Shown: positions 44,540-53,580 of the stretch, one piece after another | Position numbering within the stretch: the first letter of the stretch is position 1 | How the letters are laid out: each line of letters begins with the position of its first letter | Origin: Oligoflexia bacterium | Lineage (GTDB): Bacteria; Bdellovibrionota; UBA1018 | Reading direction: 5' to 3' | Assembly: GCA_014376785.1 (NCBI GenBank) | Contig: JACMQW010000039.1 | Span: 1-61,438 of the forward strand | Length of the DNA stretch: 61,438 nt | Made by a program: the position numbers and the translations under genes | Notes under the pieces: model-generated | What the model saw: only the letters and a program-made list of their open reading frames with translations | Database searches by the model: none | Told to the model about the DNA's origin: nothing

Positions 44540-45161
44540 CTCGCCGATACTTTATTTTTCGGTGAAAGAGCCAGTAAGAAAACATACTGAGCGCCCAGCC
44601 AGCGAGAATGTCCGCGAAGTAATGTTGCTTCGTCGGTAGTGTGGAAAACGCAATTAAAGTTCCCCAGACCAAGAAAAACGGAAGCTTCTCCCGCTGTTCG
44701 TCGCGAAAAATATAGACCGAAAGATAGACAGTGGACACGTGCAGCGAAGGGAAACAGTTCGTCGCTTTATCTTGGTTGCGTAGCCACATCCAGAGCGTTC
44801 CGAGTGCAGGATTGATGTCGTCCGGGATGGGGAATCGTTCTCTCGGAAAAACCGTCGGCCAGACAAAGAAAATCAGGCAACTCAGAGCTTGGGTCGTGAA
44901 AAAGGAATAAATGTATTTATTCACATTATCCATGTCCTTACAGACAAGGTAGACGGCGGTAAAAAACAGGTACTCGCTCACGTAAATCAAAACAGTCCAC
45001 GGAACAAAGGGCACCATGCGATCGATCGCAAGCATCGGAAGTTCTCGAGGGGTGAAAACGGGGTGGTGATTTGTATAACGGTACATCAGGTACATGATGA
45101 AAAACGCCAGCGCACCGACTGGGTATTTCAGACGCTTCGTCAGGAAAAGTGGCAAGGTCAC
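44490..45161 (-). CDS. PAP2-type membrane phosphatase (inositolphosphotransferase-like)
   Basis: The start is taken as GTG at 45161, which forms a GTGA overlap with the TlpA-type gene; an ATG at 45185 is also possible. The about 223-residue protein has several hydrophobic helices and the PAP2 motifs NCFPSLHVSTVYLS and TKQHYFADILAGWALS, which carry the two catalytic histidines. Such enzymes act on lipid phosphates or transfer polar head groups at the membrane. The substrate is unknown. The coding end overlaps the convergent hutI gene by 50 bases. Confidence 0.8.
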   Translation of the reverse strand: MTLPLFLTKRLKYPVGALAFFIMYLMYRYTNHHPVFTPRELPMLAIDRMVPFVPWTVLIYVSEYLFFTAVYLVCKDMDNVNKYIYSFFTTQALSCLIFFVWPTVFPRERFPIPDDINPALGTLWMWLRNQDKATNCFPSLHVSTVYLSVYIFRDEQREKLPFFLVWGTLIAFSTLPTKQHYFADILAGWALSMFSYWLFHRKIKYRRVTTQIGNKALQTSHTV

Positions 45162-45766
45162 TTGGCGCCCGCCTGAGCAAGCCATATTTCAAATTGCTTT
45201 TGGTAGTCGGGACTCATCCAATCCTCATCACCGACTTGCTCAAGCAGTAGCTTTCGGTTTCCGTCCATGACGAGCGTGAGTGGAAGTCCAGAGACGGAAA
45301 AGCGATCTGCAAGCTTGCCATCCGGATCAACGTAAGATGGGAAATGAATCCCATTTTTTTTCAGAAATGCATTCAAAACTTCGGCCGGATTTTCATCCAA
45401 ACTCACCCCCACCACGGCGAGCCCCTTCGGACCGTAAGTCTCGGAGAGCTTTTCAAGCGCTGGCATTTCTTTCACGCAAGGGGGACACCAGGTTGCCCAA
45501 AAATTCAGAACGATCACTTTCGCTTTCAACTCAGAAAGCCGAACGGATTTTCCATCCAGGCTCTTCAGTTCGAGGTCCGGGAGAACTTCACCTACTTTTC
45601 GAACAATCGCCCCGCCTGCCTCTGTTTGCGGCTGTCCGCGCTTCCGCTCCCCAAGGTAACCGATCACAAATAAGCAAATCGCTAAAATAATCGCAACTGG
45701 GACCAGTGCGCCGGCGAGAGTCGGTTTTTTACGTTCGGTTTCAGGAGTTCCGGATTCAGTTGCCAT
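45158..45766 (-). CDS. TlpA/ResA-type thiol-disulfide oxidoreductase
   Basis: The 202-residue protein has one N-terminal membrane helix (about 21-42) and a periplasmic thioredoxin fold with FWATWCPPCVKEMPAL, so the active site is CPPC. The downstream FSVSGLPLTLVMD contains the cis-proline. It would reduce disulfides in the periplasm, for example during cytochrome c maturation, but no ccm genes are nearby. AGGG lies 3 bases upstream of the ATG. It is co-transcribed with the PAP2 gene. Confidence 0.9.
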   Translation of the reverse strand: MATESGTPETERKKPTLAGALVPVAIILAICLFVIGYLGERKRGQPQTEAGGAIVRKVGEVLPDLELKSLDGKSVRLSELKAKVIVLNFWATWCPPCVKEMPALEKLSETYGPKGLAVVGVSLDENPAEVLNAFLKKNGIHFPSYVDPDGKLADRFSVSGLPLTLVMDGNRKLLLEQVGDEDWMSPDYQKQFEIWLAQAGAK

Positions 45767-45790
45767 TTACCCTGATTGTAACCGAAAATA

Positions 45791-46012
45791 ATGAAGATGC
45801 GAGCGAATCGGCCTAATCCATCATTCGAGAAGCCGTCCCGGGAAAGAGGCCAGGCACTCATCGAGTACGTCTTATTGATCGCGATCACCATCACGTTCGT
45901 CACCTTAATGGCAAACGGCCTGCGGCGGTCAGTCTTTACCCTTTGGACGTTTTATACGAAAGCAATCGCCGCGCCCTGCCCTGGCTGCCCCGCTCCAGAC
46001 GTCGTAAAGTAA
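45791..46012 (+). CDS. Flp/TadE-like small pilin candidate
   Basis: The 73-residue protein has a polar, basic N-terminus, then ERGQALIEYVLLIAITITFVTLMANG, a GxxxxE motif followed by a hydrophobic helix. This is the hallmark of Flp/TadE-type pilins and other class III prepilins. The C-terminal 20 residues contain two cysteines (CPGC). No tad genes are adjacent, so it could be an orphan or belong to a locus elsewhere. It is divergent from the TlpA-type gene. Confidence 0.65.
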   Translation: MKMRANRPNPSFEKPSRERGQALIEYVLLIAITITFVTLMANGLRRSVFTLWTFYTKAIAAPCPGCPAPDVVK

Positions 46013-46629
46013 TTTTCAAACGGCGAGTATGCTCCTTCGCGCGGCTGGTCGGATTTTCCATCCGCATAACGAGCGAAACGTTTCTGACTGGCGGGGAAAG
46101 TCGGATCATCCTTTGGCCAAGGCCATCCGCCAAAGAGCGTTCGGCGGTATTCAGCAAATGCGACCTGGAGTTCTGACGTCGTATTCATCACAAATGGACG
46201 CTGTTGCGCGACGGGTTCTCCGATCGGTCTTCCTTGGAGCAAAAGAAACTCGGATTCTTCTCGCCCATTTTCAAGAATCACTCGGGCATCTGATCTCAGA
46301 GTCAGCGCATTTTTCACCACAACTTCTTTCCCGTCGACTTGAACGGTTGCTCCACGAAAAAATAGAGAACGCGATTCATCCCTGGGCTAGCAGCGTGAAC
46401 TTCCCAACGAGCGCCTGCGCTTAGCTTGAGAGTCTAAATCGCAACGTCATTCCAAAAAGGAGAGGAATACGGATCCACCCGCTTATCGGCCTTCGCAGAG
46501 TTCAGCCAAATTTGAAAAAGCTCAACCCGGTTCCTATCCTCGCGGTTCAACAATGGAAACATTTCTGAATGCGAAAGTCCCCGCCAGCCGTGATCCACTG
46601 AGCATCGCCGGGGTCGTATCGATCCGAAA
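45952..46629 (-). pseudogene. Pirin-family pseudogene
   Basis: Reading the minus strand in three frames recovers pirin segments in order: YDPGDAQWITAG (right end), then RGLSHSEMFPLLNRED and a stretch up to DPYSSPFWND, then LKLSAGARWEV, then a 'GEPVAQQRPFVMNT'-type segment and AFAEYRRTLFGGWPWP. Lesions visible are: loss of the 5' part including the start and HPHRG-type motif; a one-base deletion near 46580-46588 that breaks TAGRGLSHSE; a TAG stop at 46434-46436; and a one-base loss in a poly-A (poly-T on the coding strand) run at 46357-46362. It lies directly downstream of the RibD-like gene. The last frame stays open past the normal pirin end and overlaps the pilin gene. Confidence 0.85.
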
Positions 46630-47304
46630 TTACTTTAGGAGGGGATGCCGATGTCCGCGAGCTCCCAGGGCCGAGTAAATTAAAAAAAGTTCACTGCCCA
46701 CCTTGCGTACTTTTTCGAGTTTCAGGTTCAAAACTTCTGTCGGAAAAAATCCGGCGCCGTCCACTAAAGTGGGGGCACCTTTCCCTGCTAAAATCCTCGG
46801 CACGATCGTCACATAATAGCGGTCGATGAGATTCTGCCGCGCGAATTCCCACATCACGCTGCCACCTCCCTCCACCCCTATTTTCGACATTCCCTGCTTA
46901 GAGAGGTCTCGTAATATTTCTTTTGCGACGTCGTGAGACTTGAGTTCCACGATGCGAGAGCGCTCAGCAAACTTCGCCCGCCGAGCGGCGGAAAGTTTCC
47001 CGGAAATATAAAGCACTCGGTCGATCCGAGCGTCGACGAAGAACGGCCAATCAGGATCAATTCCGCGCAGATCACGACTGAGCACTGCATTTGTGATTCG
47101 GTGATTTTTCCTTAGGGGCAGACAGGGTCTTCGAAAAGCACGGAGTACTTCCGCACCAAAGACGATCGCATCCGCGCTGTCGCGCAGTTTCCGTAAAAGA
47201 AGGAGGTCTTTTGGTGATCCCAGTATAAAAAATTCACGACTCGATGTCGCGATTTTTCCATCTAGGGAAGTCGCGAGGTTTGAGAAGACCTCTAGACTTT
47301 TCAT
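46630..47304 (-). CDS. RibD C-terminal-domain reductase (pyrimidine/dihydrofolate reductase-like)
   Basis: The 224-residue protein has the dihydrofolate reductase-like fold of the RibD C-terminal domain: NLATSLDGKIATSS, AIVFGAEVLRAFRP-like segments and VEGGGSVMWEFARQNLIDRYYVTIVPRILAG. RibD reductases reduce 5-amino-6-ribosylamino-uracil phosphate in riboflavin synthesis; stand-alone homologues can act on other pyrimidines or pterins. No deaminase domain is present. The start overlaps the rlmE stop (ATGA). The last few residues run into the 5' side of the decayed pirin gene. Confidence 0.8.
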   Translation of the reverse strand: MKSLEVFSNLATSLDGKIATSSREFFILGSPKDLLLLRKLRDSADAIVFGAEVLRAFRRPCLPLRKNHRITNAVLSRDLRGIDPDWPFFVDARIDRVLYISGKLSAARRAKFAERSRIVELKSHDVAKEILRDLSKQGMSKIGVEGGGSVMWEFARQNLIDRYYVTIVPRILAGKGAPTLVDGAGFFPTEVLNLKLEKVRKVGSELFLIYSALGARGHRHPLLK

Positions 47305-47942
47305 ACTTCACTAGCAGAGGAATCCGGCAAGGCACTCTCTGTCTTCGCGCCACCCTTAAAGCCTCTGGCAATGAAGAAAATTTCTTTCGATTCACTTCGA
47401 GTGCTCTTGGGTTTGATCAGATCGATTTTCGAAAACTTCGCCCTGAGCAGATTTCGGAAATTTTCAAACTCATCACTGTGAAAGAGTTTGCAGACGAAAA
47501 CTCCATCACGACGCAAGAAACGCTCAGCGGTGGTTAATGCAAGCTCGCAGAGCTCGAGAGAACGCATCTGGTCCTGCAGGCGGTAGCCGGTCGTCTTCGG
47601 AGCCATGTCCGATAAAACGATATCGAACGGTGGCTTGATCCCGTGCCGCTCCATGGTGGTTCCCAAATCTAGCTCGCGCATGTCTGCGGTTAAAAAGAGC
47701 GCATTAGGAAGCGTGATTTTGATCGCCTGTATGTCGATCCCTAACACCTTACCATGCGTCCCGATTTTTTGAGACGCGTACTGGGACCAGGACCCGGGCG
47801 CAGCACCGAGATCCAGAACCTTCATGCCTGGTTTGAAAATTTTTAGGCGGATGTCGATTTCTTGGATCTTGAAAACGGAACGCGCGGCGAAGTTTTCTTC
47901 TTTAGCTTTTCGGTAAAAGTAATCTTTTGGATCGTAGACCAT
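47301..47942 (-). CDS. rlmE: 23S rRNA (uridine-2552-2'-O)-methyltransferase
   Basis: The 213-residue FtsJ/RrmJ-type enzyme has the catalytic tetrad K25, D112, K152 and E187 in SVFKIQEI, SDMAPKTTG, CKLFHSDE and SESKEIFF. The SAM site is VLDLGAAPGSWSQ at 42-54. It methylates the ribose of U2552 in 23S rRNA during late 50S assembly. Length is typical. It is coupled to the RibD-like gene and lies 10 bases after the SDR gene. Confidence 0.95.
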   Translation of the reverse strand: MVYDPKDYFYRKAKEENFAARSVFKIQEIDIRLKIFKPGMKVLDLGAAPGSWSQYASQKIGTHGKVLGIDIQAIKITLPNALFLTADMRELDLGTTMERHGIKPPFDIVLSDMAPKTTGYRLQDQMRSLELCELALTTAERFLRRDGVFVCKLFHSDEFENFRNLLRAKFSKIDLIKPKSTRSESKEIFFIARGFKGGAKTESALPDSSASEV

Positions 47943-47952
47943 AATTTTATTT

Positions 47953-48726
47953 TCAGAGGTTCGAGTGAATTTCTATCATCGTTCCAGAAAGAGTTCCGGA
48001 TTCAGATTCATCACAGAGGTAGGCGATGACCTTCGCGACGTCGCTTGGTTTCGTATTGGTCTTCAGATGAGGGGCGGCTTCCCGGAGCATTTCGGTATCC
48101 ACCGCGCCGGGCGCGACCGCATTCACGCGAACTGAAATGGGGCGGCCTTCAACCGCAAGCGCCTCGGTCATTCCGCCGACGGCAAACTTCGAAGTGGTAT
48201 AGATCGAGAGACCGGGAAATTTATCCGTGCTGCGAATTCCGCCGAGTGAACTCAAATTCACAATGGATCCGGAGTGATTAATCGCCGCGAGACGGCGCAT
48301 GAACTCGTGAGCTAAAAGAAACGGCGTGCGCACGTTGATTGCGTTCATTTTCTCCCACGCGCTGAGAATTTCCTCAGTTGAACTTTCCAAGAAATTCGTT
48401 CGTTTTGCCATCGCCGCATTGTTAACGAGCACCGTGACGGGCAAGCCAAATGCCTTTTCTGCGGCTTGAAAAAGATGCGTCGGAGCATTTCCGGTCGTCA
48501 AATCCAGGACCATTCCGCTCGCGATTCCGGGGCCGTAGAGCTCGTTTATTCTGGCTGCCGTGGTGGTCACTTCTCGCTCAGTACGACTACAAATGAAAAC
48601 TCGAGCTCCACGACGCGCTAACTCTTCGGCAGTTGCGGAGCCAATACCTCGGCCGCCACCTGTAATCACGGCCGTTCGGCCGGCTAGAGGAGCTGGGACG
48701 GGGGGGGTTACCGCGAGTTTTGCCAT
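47953..48726 (-). CDS. Short-chain dehydrogenase/reductase
   Basis: The 257-residue protein has the cofactor motif TGGGRGIG at 22-29, NNAA at 102-105 and the YxxxK pair Y176/K180 with Ser159/160 in front. It is a classical NAD(P)H-dependent SDR. The neighbours (RibD-like reductase on one side, two PTPS-like proteins divergent on the other) suggest a pteridine substrate, such as a sepiapterin- or pteridine-reductase-like role. That is inference from context only. Confidence 0.88.
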   Translation of the reverse strand: MAKLAVTPPVPAPLAGRTAVITGGGRGIGSATAEELARRGARVFICSRTEREVTTTAARINELYGPGIASGMVLDLTTGNAPTHLFQAAEKAFGLPVTVLVNNAAMAKRTNFLESSTEEILSAWEKMNAINVRTPFLLAHEFMRRLAAINHSGSIVNLSSLGGIRSTDKFPGLSIYTTSKFAVGGMTEALAVEGRPISVRVNAVAPGAVDTEMLREAAPHLKTNTKPSDVAKVIAYLCDESESGTLSGTMIEIHSNL

Positions 48727-48786
48727 AGGACTTCACTATCAAAGAAACTCCTTCAAATCGCTAACAAACTGCGTTAGTGAGTCGAG

Positions 48787-49293
48787 GTGTCCGAACCTAA
48801 AGGTTTTTATCGCATCCGGATCCGTAAAGAGGCCCTGAAGTTCTCGGCCGCCCACATGACCGTCTTTGCGGACGGAACGAAGGAAAACCTCCACGGGCAT
48901 AACTACCGTACCGTTTTAAAGCTGGAATTTTCGCACTTTTCTTTGGCAGAGATGTTGCCCTTTTCGGAGATCAAAAAGGCGATTCGAGAAATTTGCGCAG
49001 AATGGGATGAGAAAGTCCTGCTTCCTTCCCTTTGCCCTTTCCTTGATGTGAAATCCGACTCGGACGAAAGCATGGAAGTCACGGTTTGCGGAAAACGCTA
49101 CGTCTTCCCAAGGGAAGAGGTCGTCATGCTTCCGATCGACAACGTCACGACCGAGTCTCTGGCAAAAATCTTCACGGAACGAGTCGCTTCGGCGCTCTCT
49201 AAGTCGGCACTCGAACAAGCGGGGGTGCGATCCATCGAAGGCGTGGTCGAAGAGATGTTGGGACAGGGGGCTTCCTATGTCCTTACTTTTTAA
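48787..49293 (+). CDS. 6-pyruvoyl-tetrahydropterin synthase/QueD-like protein (first copy)
   Basis: The 168-residue protein starts with GTG and has the PTPS pattern FSAAHMTVF, then LHGHNYRT (zinc-binding histidines), then TTESLAKIF. The catalytic cysteine that precedes HGH in PTPS and QueD enzymes is not present between the two histidine motifs. The enzyme family acts on dihydroneopterin triphosphate in pterin or queuosine synthesis. It overlaps the second PTPS-like gene by 17 bases and is divergent from the SDR gene 60 bases away. Confidence 0.75.
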   Translation: MSEPKGFYRIRIRKEALKFSAAHMTVFADGTKENLHGHNYRTVLKLEFSHFSLAEMLPFSEIKKAIREICAEWDEKVLLPSLCPFLDVKSDSDESMEVTVCGKRYVFPREEVVMLPIDNVTTESLAKIFTERVASALSKSALEQAGVRSIEGVVEEMLGQGASYVLTF

Positions 49294-49690
49294 GACGAAA
49301 CTAATCCTCTATTTTGATTTCGAGGCCTCCCATTCGCTGGACGTTCGCGAAGAACCTCATCCCCATCTCTGGAAGACCACGCTTACTTTTACTGGAGAAC
49401 CCCTGAAAGGTCGCATCATCGATTTTCCGGCTTTAGAATCAGCCGTGCAGGAAACGCTCTCATCTCTGCCCGGATGCTATCTGAACGAAAACGCAGATCT
49501 CCTGACTTCGGCGATGGCATTTCCCACTTGCGAGAGTCTCGGGGAATCAATTTTTACTTTAATCCGCGAAAGGGCAATCGCTCGTTTCTTAGGCGAGAAT
49601 CCGTCACTGGAACTCTTATCCGTCCAAGTCACGCTGATCGAGGGCGACCGCGTTTACGGTTCAGCCGTGACTGAGCTTCGATCGTCCTAA
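49277..49690 (+). CDS. 6-pyruvoyl-tetrahydropterin synthase/QueD-like protein (second copy)
   Basis: The 137-residue protein has FDFEASHSL, then HPHLWKTTL in place of the usual HGHxY, then GRIIDFPALESAVQETL and YLNENADLL, and finally AFPTCESLGESIF. This order is that of PTPS/QueD. It again lacks a cysteine before the second His motif. It is translationally coupled to the first copy, so the two may form a mixed oligomer. The exact reaction is unknown. Confidence 0.7.
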   Translation: MSLLFKTKLILYFDFEASHSLDVREEPHPHLWKTTLTFTGEPLKGRIIDFPALESAVQETLSSLPGCYLNENADLLTSAMAFPTCESLGESIFTLIRERAIARFLGENPSLELLSVQVTLIEGDRVYGSAVTELRSS

Positions 49691-49784
49691 AGTAAGTTCT
49701 GGGCGCCAATAAATTGGCTCAAACTAAGGGACCTTGCCGACTTTTATGATCGAGTCTGCCTAACGACCGCCGATAAGAAGAGTG

Positions 49785-51167
49785 ATGCTCCGGTTTCGCC
49801 ATTTGATGGCGTTCTTCATCGCGCTTTCAATCTCAGGATATCCTTCGGCAAATGCCGGGTGGTTTTCTTCGTTTTGCCAATCTCTGCTTTTTCCTTCACG
49901 TGAAGAAGTCGGGCTGCCACCCCATGAATTTCCGGGCGTAAAGGATGTCGACCTCTCTAAAAGTTCTTTTTTAAATCATGCCCCGGCAAAACAGCAAAGC
50001 TTCGCGAATTGCTGCGCCATTAGTTCCGTACACGCTCGGTATGAGAGAGATGTCGCGCGCATCTTTAAGAAGAGTATTTCGCTCAGTGATGAATTCCACA
50101 TTTTGACCACGTTGCTTTTTAAAATCGAAGACGGTCTTTATAATGGAAACGCGGTGCTTGAAGGCGGCTGGCCGTCTATGACGGAATGGATGGTTCGACG
50201 CTTTGGGCTCTATCCCTCGTTTGCTTGGAAACCACGAATCGATCTTTTTGCGCCTTTTGAATATGAGGCTATCGTCTCGCATTTAAACCGCGAGATCGCT
50301 CACTTCCAAACCCAACTGCGCGAACTCCGCCAGGCGGATGAAGTTCGATTCTCCCAACTAGAGGGAGCCGACCTCGAATCAGCAAAGCGCGAATCAAACG
50401 AACAGGCGATGAAGTTCGCAAACGAAACCAGAAATTTCCTATCCCAATACCTATTTAAGAAAATCGGGCTTCCGCCTCCGACCTTCGTCATCGATGGCAA
50501 ATTCTACACGCCTCTGTCGCTCTACCGGAAAGTTCTTTCCAGTAACAGCGAGGCACCAAACCTGAAACTGATGCCTCTTCGCACCCGCGAAGTGAGTGTT
50601 GCCCTCGAGGTCGATGCGGAGCGGAGAACCAACCCGAACATTCGAAAAATCTCGCAAGAAAGCGGGCTATTCTCAGTCTATCCCGAAACCGCTTCGCTCG
50701 TTGAAAGCCGGGGAACCTCCCACAATGAAATGCAGCCCTTAGGGCCCACGCTCTCGCCCTCATTATTAGATGCGCATTCACATGCCAATGACTTAAAAAG
50801 CCGATCGGAATCGCTCGAGTCTATTCATGCAGAAATTTTTCGGACGCTTTCGGAAAAGCGGCCCGTCTACCTCGCCATCGAGTACCTCCGCGATTCGTTT
50901 AATCATCAGACGGGCATCGTCTCGGTGCCGCACGACCTCCACGGAAGAATCGACCGAAACCAAATTCACAGTGCCGGCCTTCACGCCATGCTCATCACCG
51001 GCGTGTACCGAAATTCGGAAGGTTCCGTTCTAGGCTACCTTGCTGAAAACAGCTACGGCGACCGAGTCGGAGTTCAAGGATACTTTTTTATTGAGCGAGA
51101 ATATTTTGATCTCTTTTTAGAGAACGTCACCTTGACTGGTCCTAAAGAAAAAAGGCGCCCATTATGA
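49785..51167 (+). CDS. Secreted papain-fold (C1-like) cysteine peptidase, first of tandem pair
   Basis: Starting at the ATG at 49785 (purine-rich AAGAAG four bases upstream; a GTG at 49782 is also possible), the protein has 460 residues and a signal peptide (about 1-24, ending in ANA). The papain-type triad is in the right order: Gln71 and Cys77 (QQSFANCCA), His400 in GLHAMLITG and Asn422 in ENSYGDRVGVQGYFFI. The Trp after the catalytic Cys is replaced by Ala. A long insertion (about 150-370) separates Cys from His. It resembles bleomycin-hydrolase-type C1 peptidases more than papain. Its stop overlaps the start of the next gene (ATGA). Confidence 0.75.
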   Translation: MLRFRHLMAFFIALSISGYPSANAGWFSSFCQSLLFPSREEVGLPPHEFPGVKDVDLSKSSFLNHAPAKQQSFANCCAISSVHARYERDVARIFKKSISLSDEFHILTTLLFKIEDGLYNGNAVLEGGWPSMTEWMVRRFGLYPSFAWKPRIDLFAPFEYEAIVSHLNREIAHFQTQLRELRQADEVRFSQLEGADLESAKRESNEQAMKFANETRNFLSQYLFKKIGLPPPTFVIDGKFYTPLSLYRKVLSSNSEAPNLKLMPLRTREVSVALEVDAERRTNPNIRKISQESGLFSVYPETASLVESRGTSHNEMQPLGPTLSPSLLDAHSHANDLKSRSESLESIHAEIFRTLSEKRPVYLAIEYLRDSFNHQTGIVSVPHDLHGRIDRNQIHSAGLHAMLITGVYRNSEGSVLGYLAENSYGDRVGVQGYFFIEREYFDLFLENVTLTGPKEKRRPL

Positions 51168-52462
51168 GATTTTTCGTTTTCTTTCTAATAAGTCTTTACT
51201 CTGTTTCGACCTTTGCAGAGGGATCCTATTGCCCTTTGCTCTTAGGCCCCGCGCCGGATCAGGCATCACTCGACGCGAAGGAATTCGTAAAAGCCCAGAA
51301 CGTGGACTACTCGAAGGGAATTTTTCTGGAAGACATTCCGGTGAGCGATCAAGGAGATTATGGGTGCTGTTGGGTGTCTTCACTGCATGGTTACTACAAT
51401 CGAATCACCGAAAAAGTTTATGGCTACCGAATCGGCATGAACGATGATTACACCGTTTTGATGTCCCTTCTTCTTCGCATTGATGAGGGCATTTATAATG
51501 GCGAAGAAATTTTGCAGGGTGGCTGGGTAGAGGGAGCAGACTGGATTGATCGTAATTTTGGAATGATGCCCGCCATTTCCTGGCGTTCTCGACTCGACCT
51601 ACAAGCAAAAGGCGTTGGCGATGAGCTCGTCGCGTACTTAAACAAAGAAATTGGGAAATTCCAAAAATATCTCTTGGAATTAAAAGGACGCGAAACTCCG
51701 GGTAATAAAATGAAAGTGGAAAGAGATGCCTGGAGAATGGCCCAAGACCTTCACACTCGATTAACGAAAGAGCTCCATGAAATGATCGGAACTCCCCCTT
51801 CCTCATTCACGATCTCCGGTAAACCTTTCACGCCGAAAAGCTTTATGAAAACGCTCGTTAAAGATCATCATTCTTTCCAAACGAAAAAAATTAAGCGAGC
51901 TGAGCCGCGAGCGCGCTCCTACTCACCCAAAGCGGGTAATACAGCACTCGTTGAGAAGCAGAACTCTTTACTTGAGCTTTTTCCAGACACGAAAGATTTT
52001 TTCGGCAGCGACAACAGCGCCTATCTCCAAGGACGATCCAGCATTCCGGCAGCTCGGGGCTACAGCCTCTGGTCGCTTTCTCATCCAAAGAGGAACACTT
52101 CGGAGACGCGTTCAGTGCTTGAAATGGAGACCATGATCCACCAGAAACTGAAAAGCGGAAGTCCCGTATTTATCACGGTTCAGATGGCCCGCAGCTACTA
52201 CGACAATAAAACAGGGGTCATGTCGCTGCAAAAAAATGGGAACCTATTCGTGGAAGACGTCATGGTCCTAGAAAAACCTCCCGGCCTCCATGCCATTCTA
52301 ATCACCGGAGAATACCGAGACTATATGGGCGGCCTTCGTGGTTACCGCATCCAAAACACATGGGGAGATACGGTAGGCCAGCGGGGCTACTATTTTATGG
52401 ACGAAGATTACTTCCGTGCTTTCGTCATCGAAATTTCTACCCTCGAAAACCAGGCGAAATAA
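51164..52462 (+). CDS. Secreted papain-fold (C1-like) cysteine peptidase, second of tandem pair
   Basis: The 432-residue protein has a signal peptide (about 1-18). Gln63 and Cys69 lie in DQGDYGCCWVSSLHG (with the Trp of papain kept), His376 in GLHAILITG and Asn398 in QNTWGDTVGQRGYYFMDEDYF. It has a central insertion similar in size to that of its neighbour, with YNG(E/N) and GGW segments in common, so the pair are paralogues. The product should be exported by Sec. It could act in the periplasm or outside the cell; no propeptide is obvious. It is convergent with mreB. Confidence 0.75.
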   Translation: MRFFVFFLISLYSVSTFAEGSYCPLLLGPAPDQASLDAKEFVKAQNVDYSKGIFLEDIPVSDQGDYGCCWVSSLHGYYNRITEKVYGYRIGMNDDYTVLMSLLLRIDEGIYNGEEILQGGWVEGADWIDRNFGMMPAISWRSRLDLQAKGVGDELVAYLNKEIGKFQKYLLELKGRETPGNKMKVERDAWRMAQDLHTRLTKELHEMIGTPPSSFTISGKPFTPKSFMKTLVKDHHSFQTKKIKRAEPRARSYSPKAGNTALVEKQNSLLELFPDTKDFFGSDNSAYLQGRSSIPAARGYSLWSLSHPKRNTSETRSVLEMETMIHQKLKSGSPVFITVQMARSYYDNKTGVMSLQKNGNLFVEDVMVLEKPPGLHAILITGEYRDYMGGLRGYRIQNTWGDTVGQRGYYFMDEDYFRAFVIEISTLENQAK

Positions 52463-52536
52463 GCCAGCGATGCTCCTGCTGATTCAGGGATCATATGCAG
52501 TGAACGGAATGAGAACACTGCTCTTAACGGACGAAC

Positions 52537-53580
<1,044 letters not shown>

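Noticed and set aside
45791-46012. tad/Flp pilus locus
   Set aside because: Only one small pilin-like gene is present; no prepilin peptidase, ATPase or assembly genes surround it.
46029-46424. 131-codon plus-strand open frame opposite the pirin remnant
   Set aside because: It has no recognisable motif, and the opposite strand shows clear pirin similarity, so it is a shadow frame.
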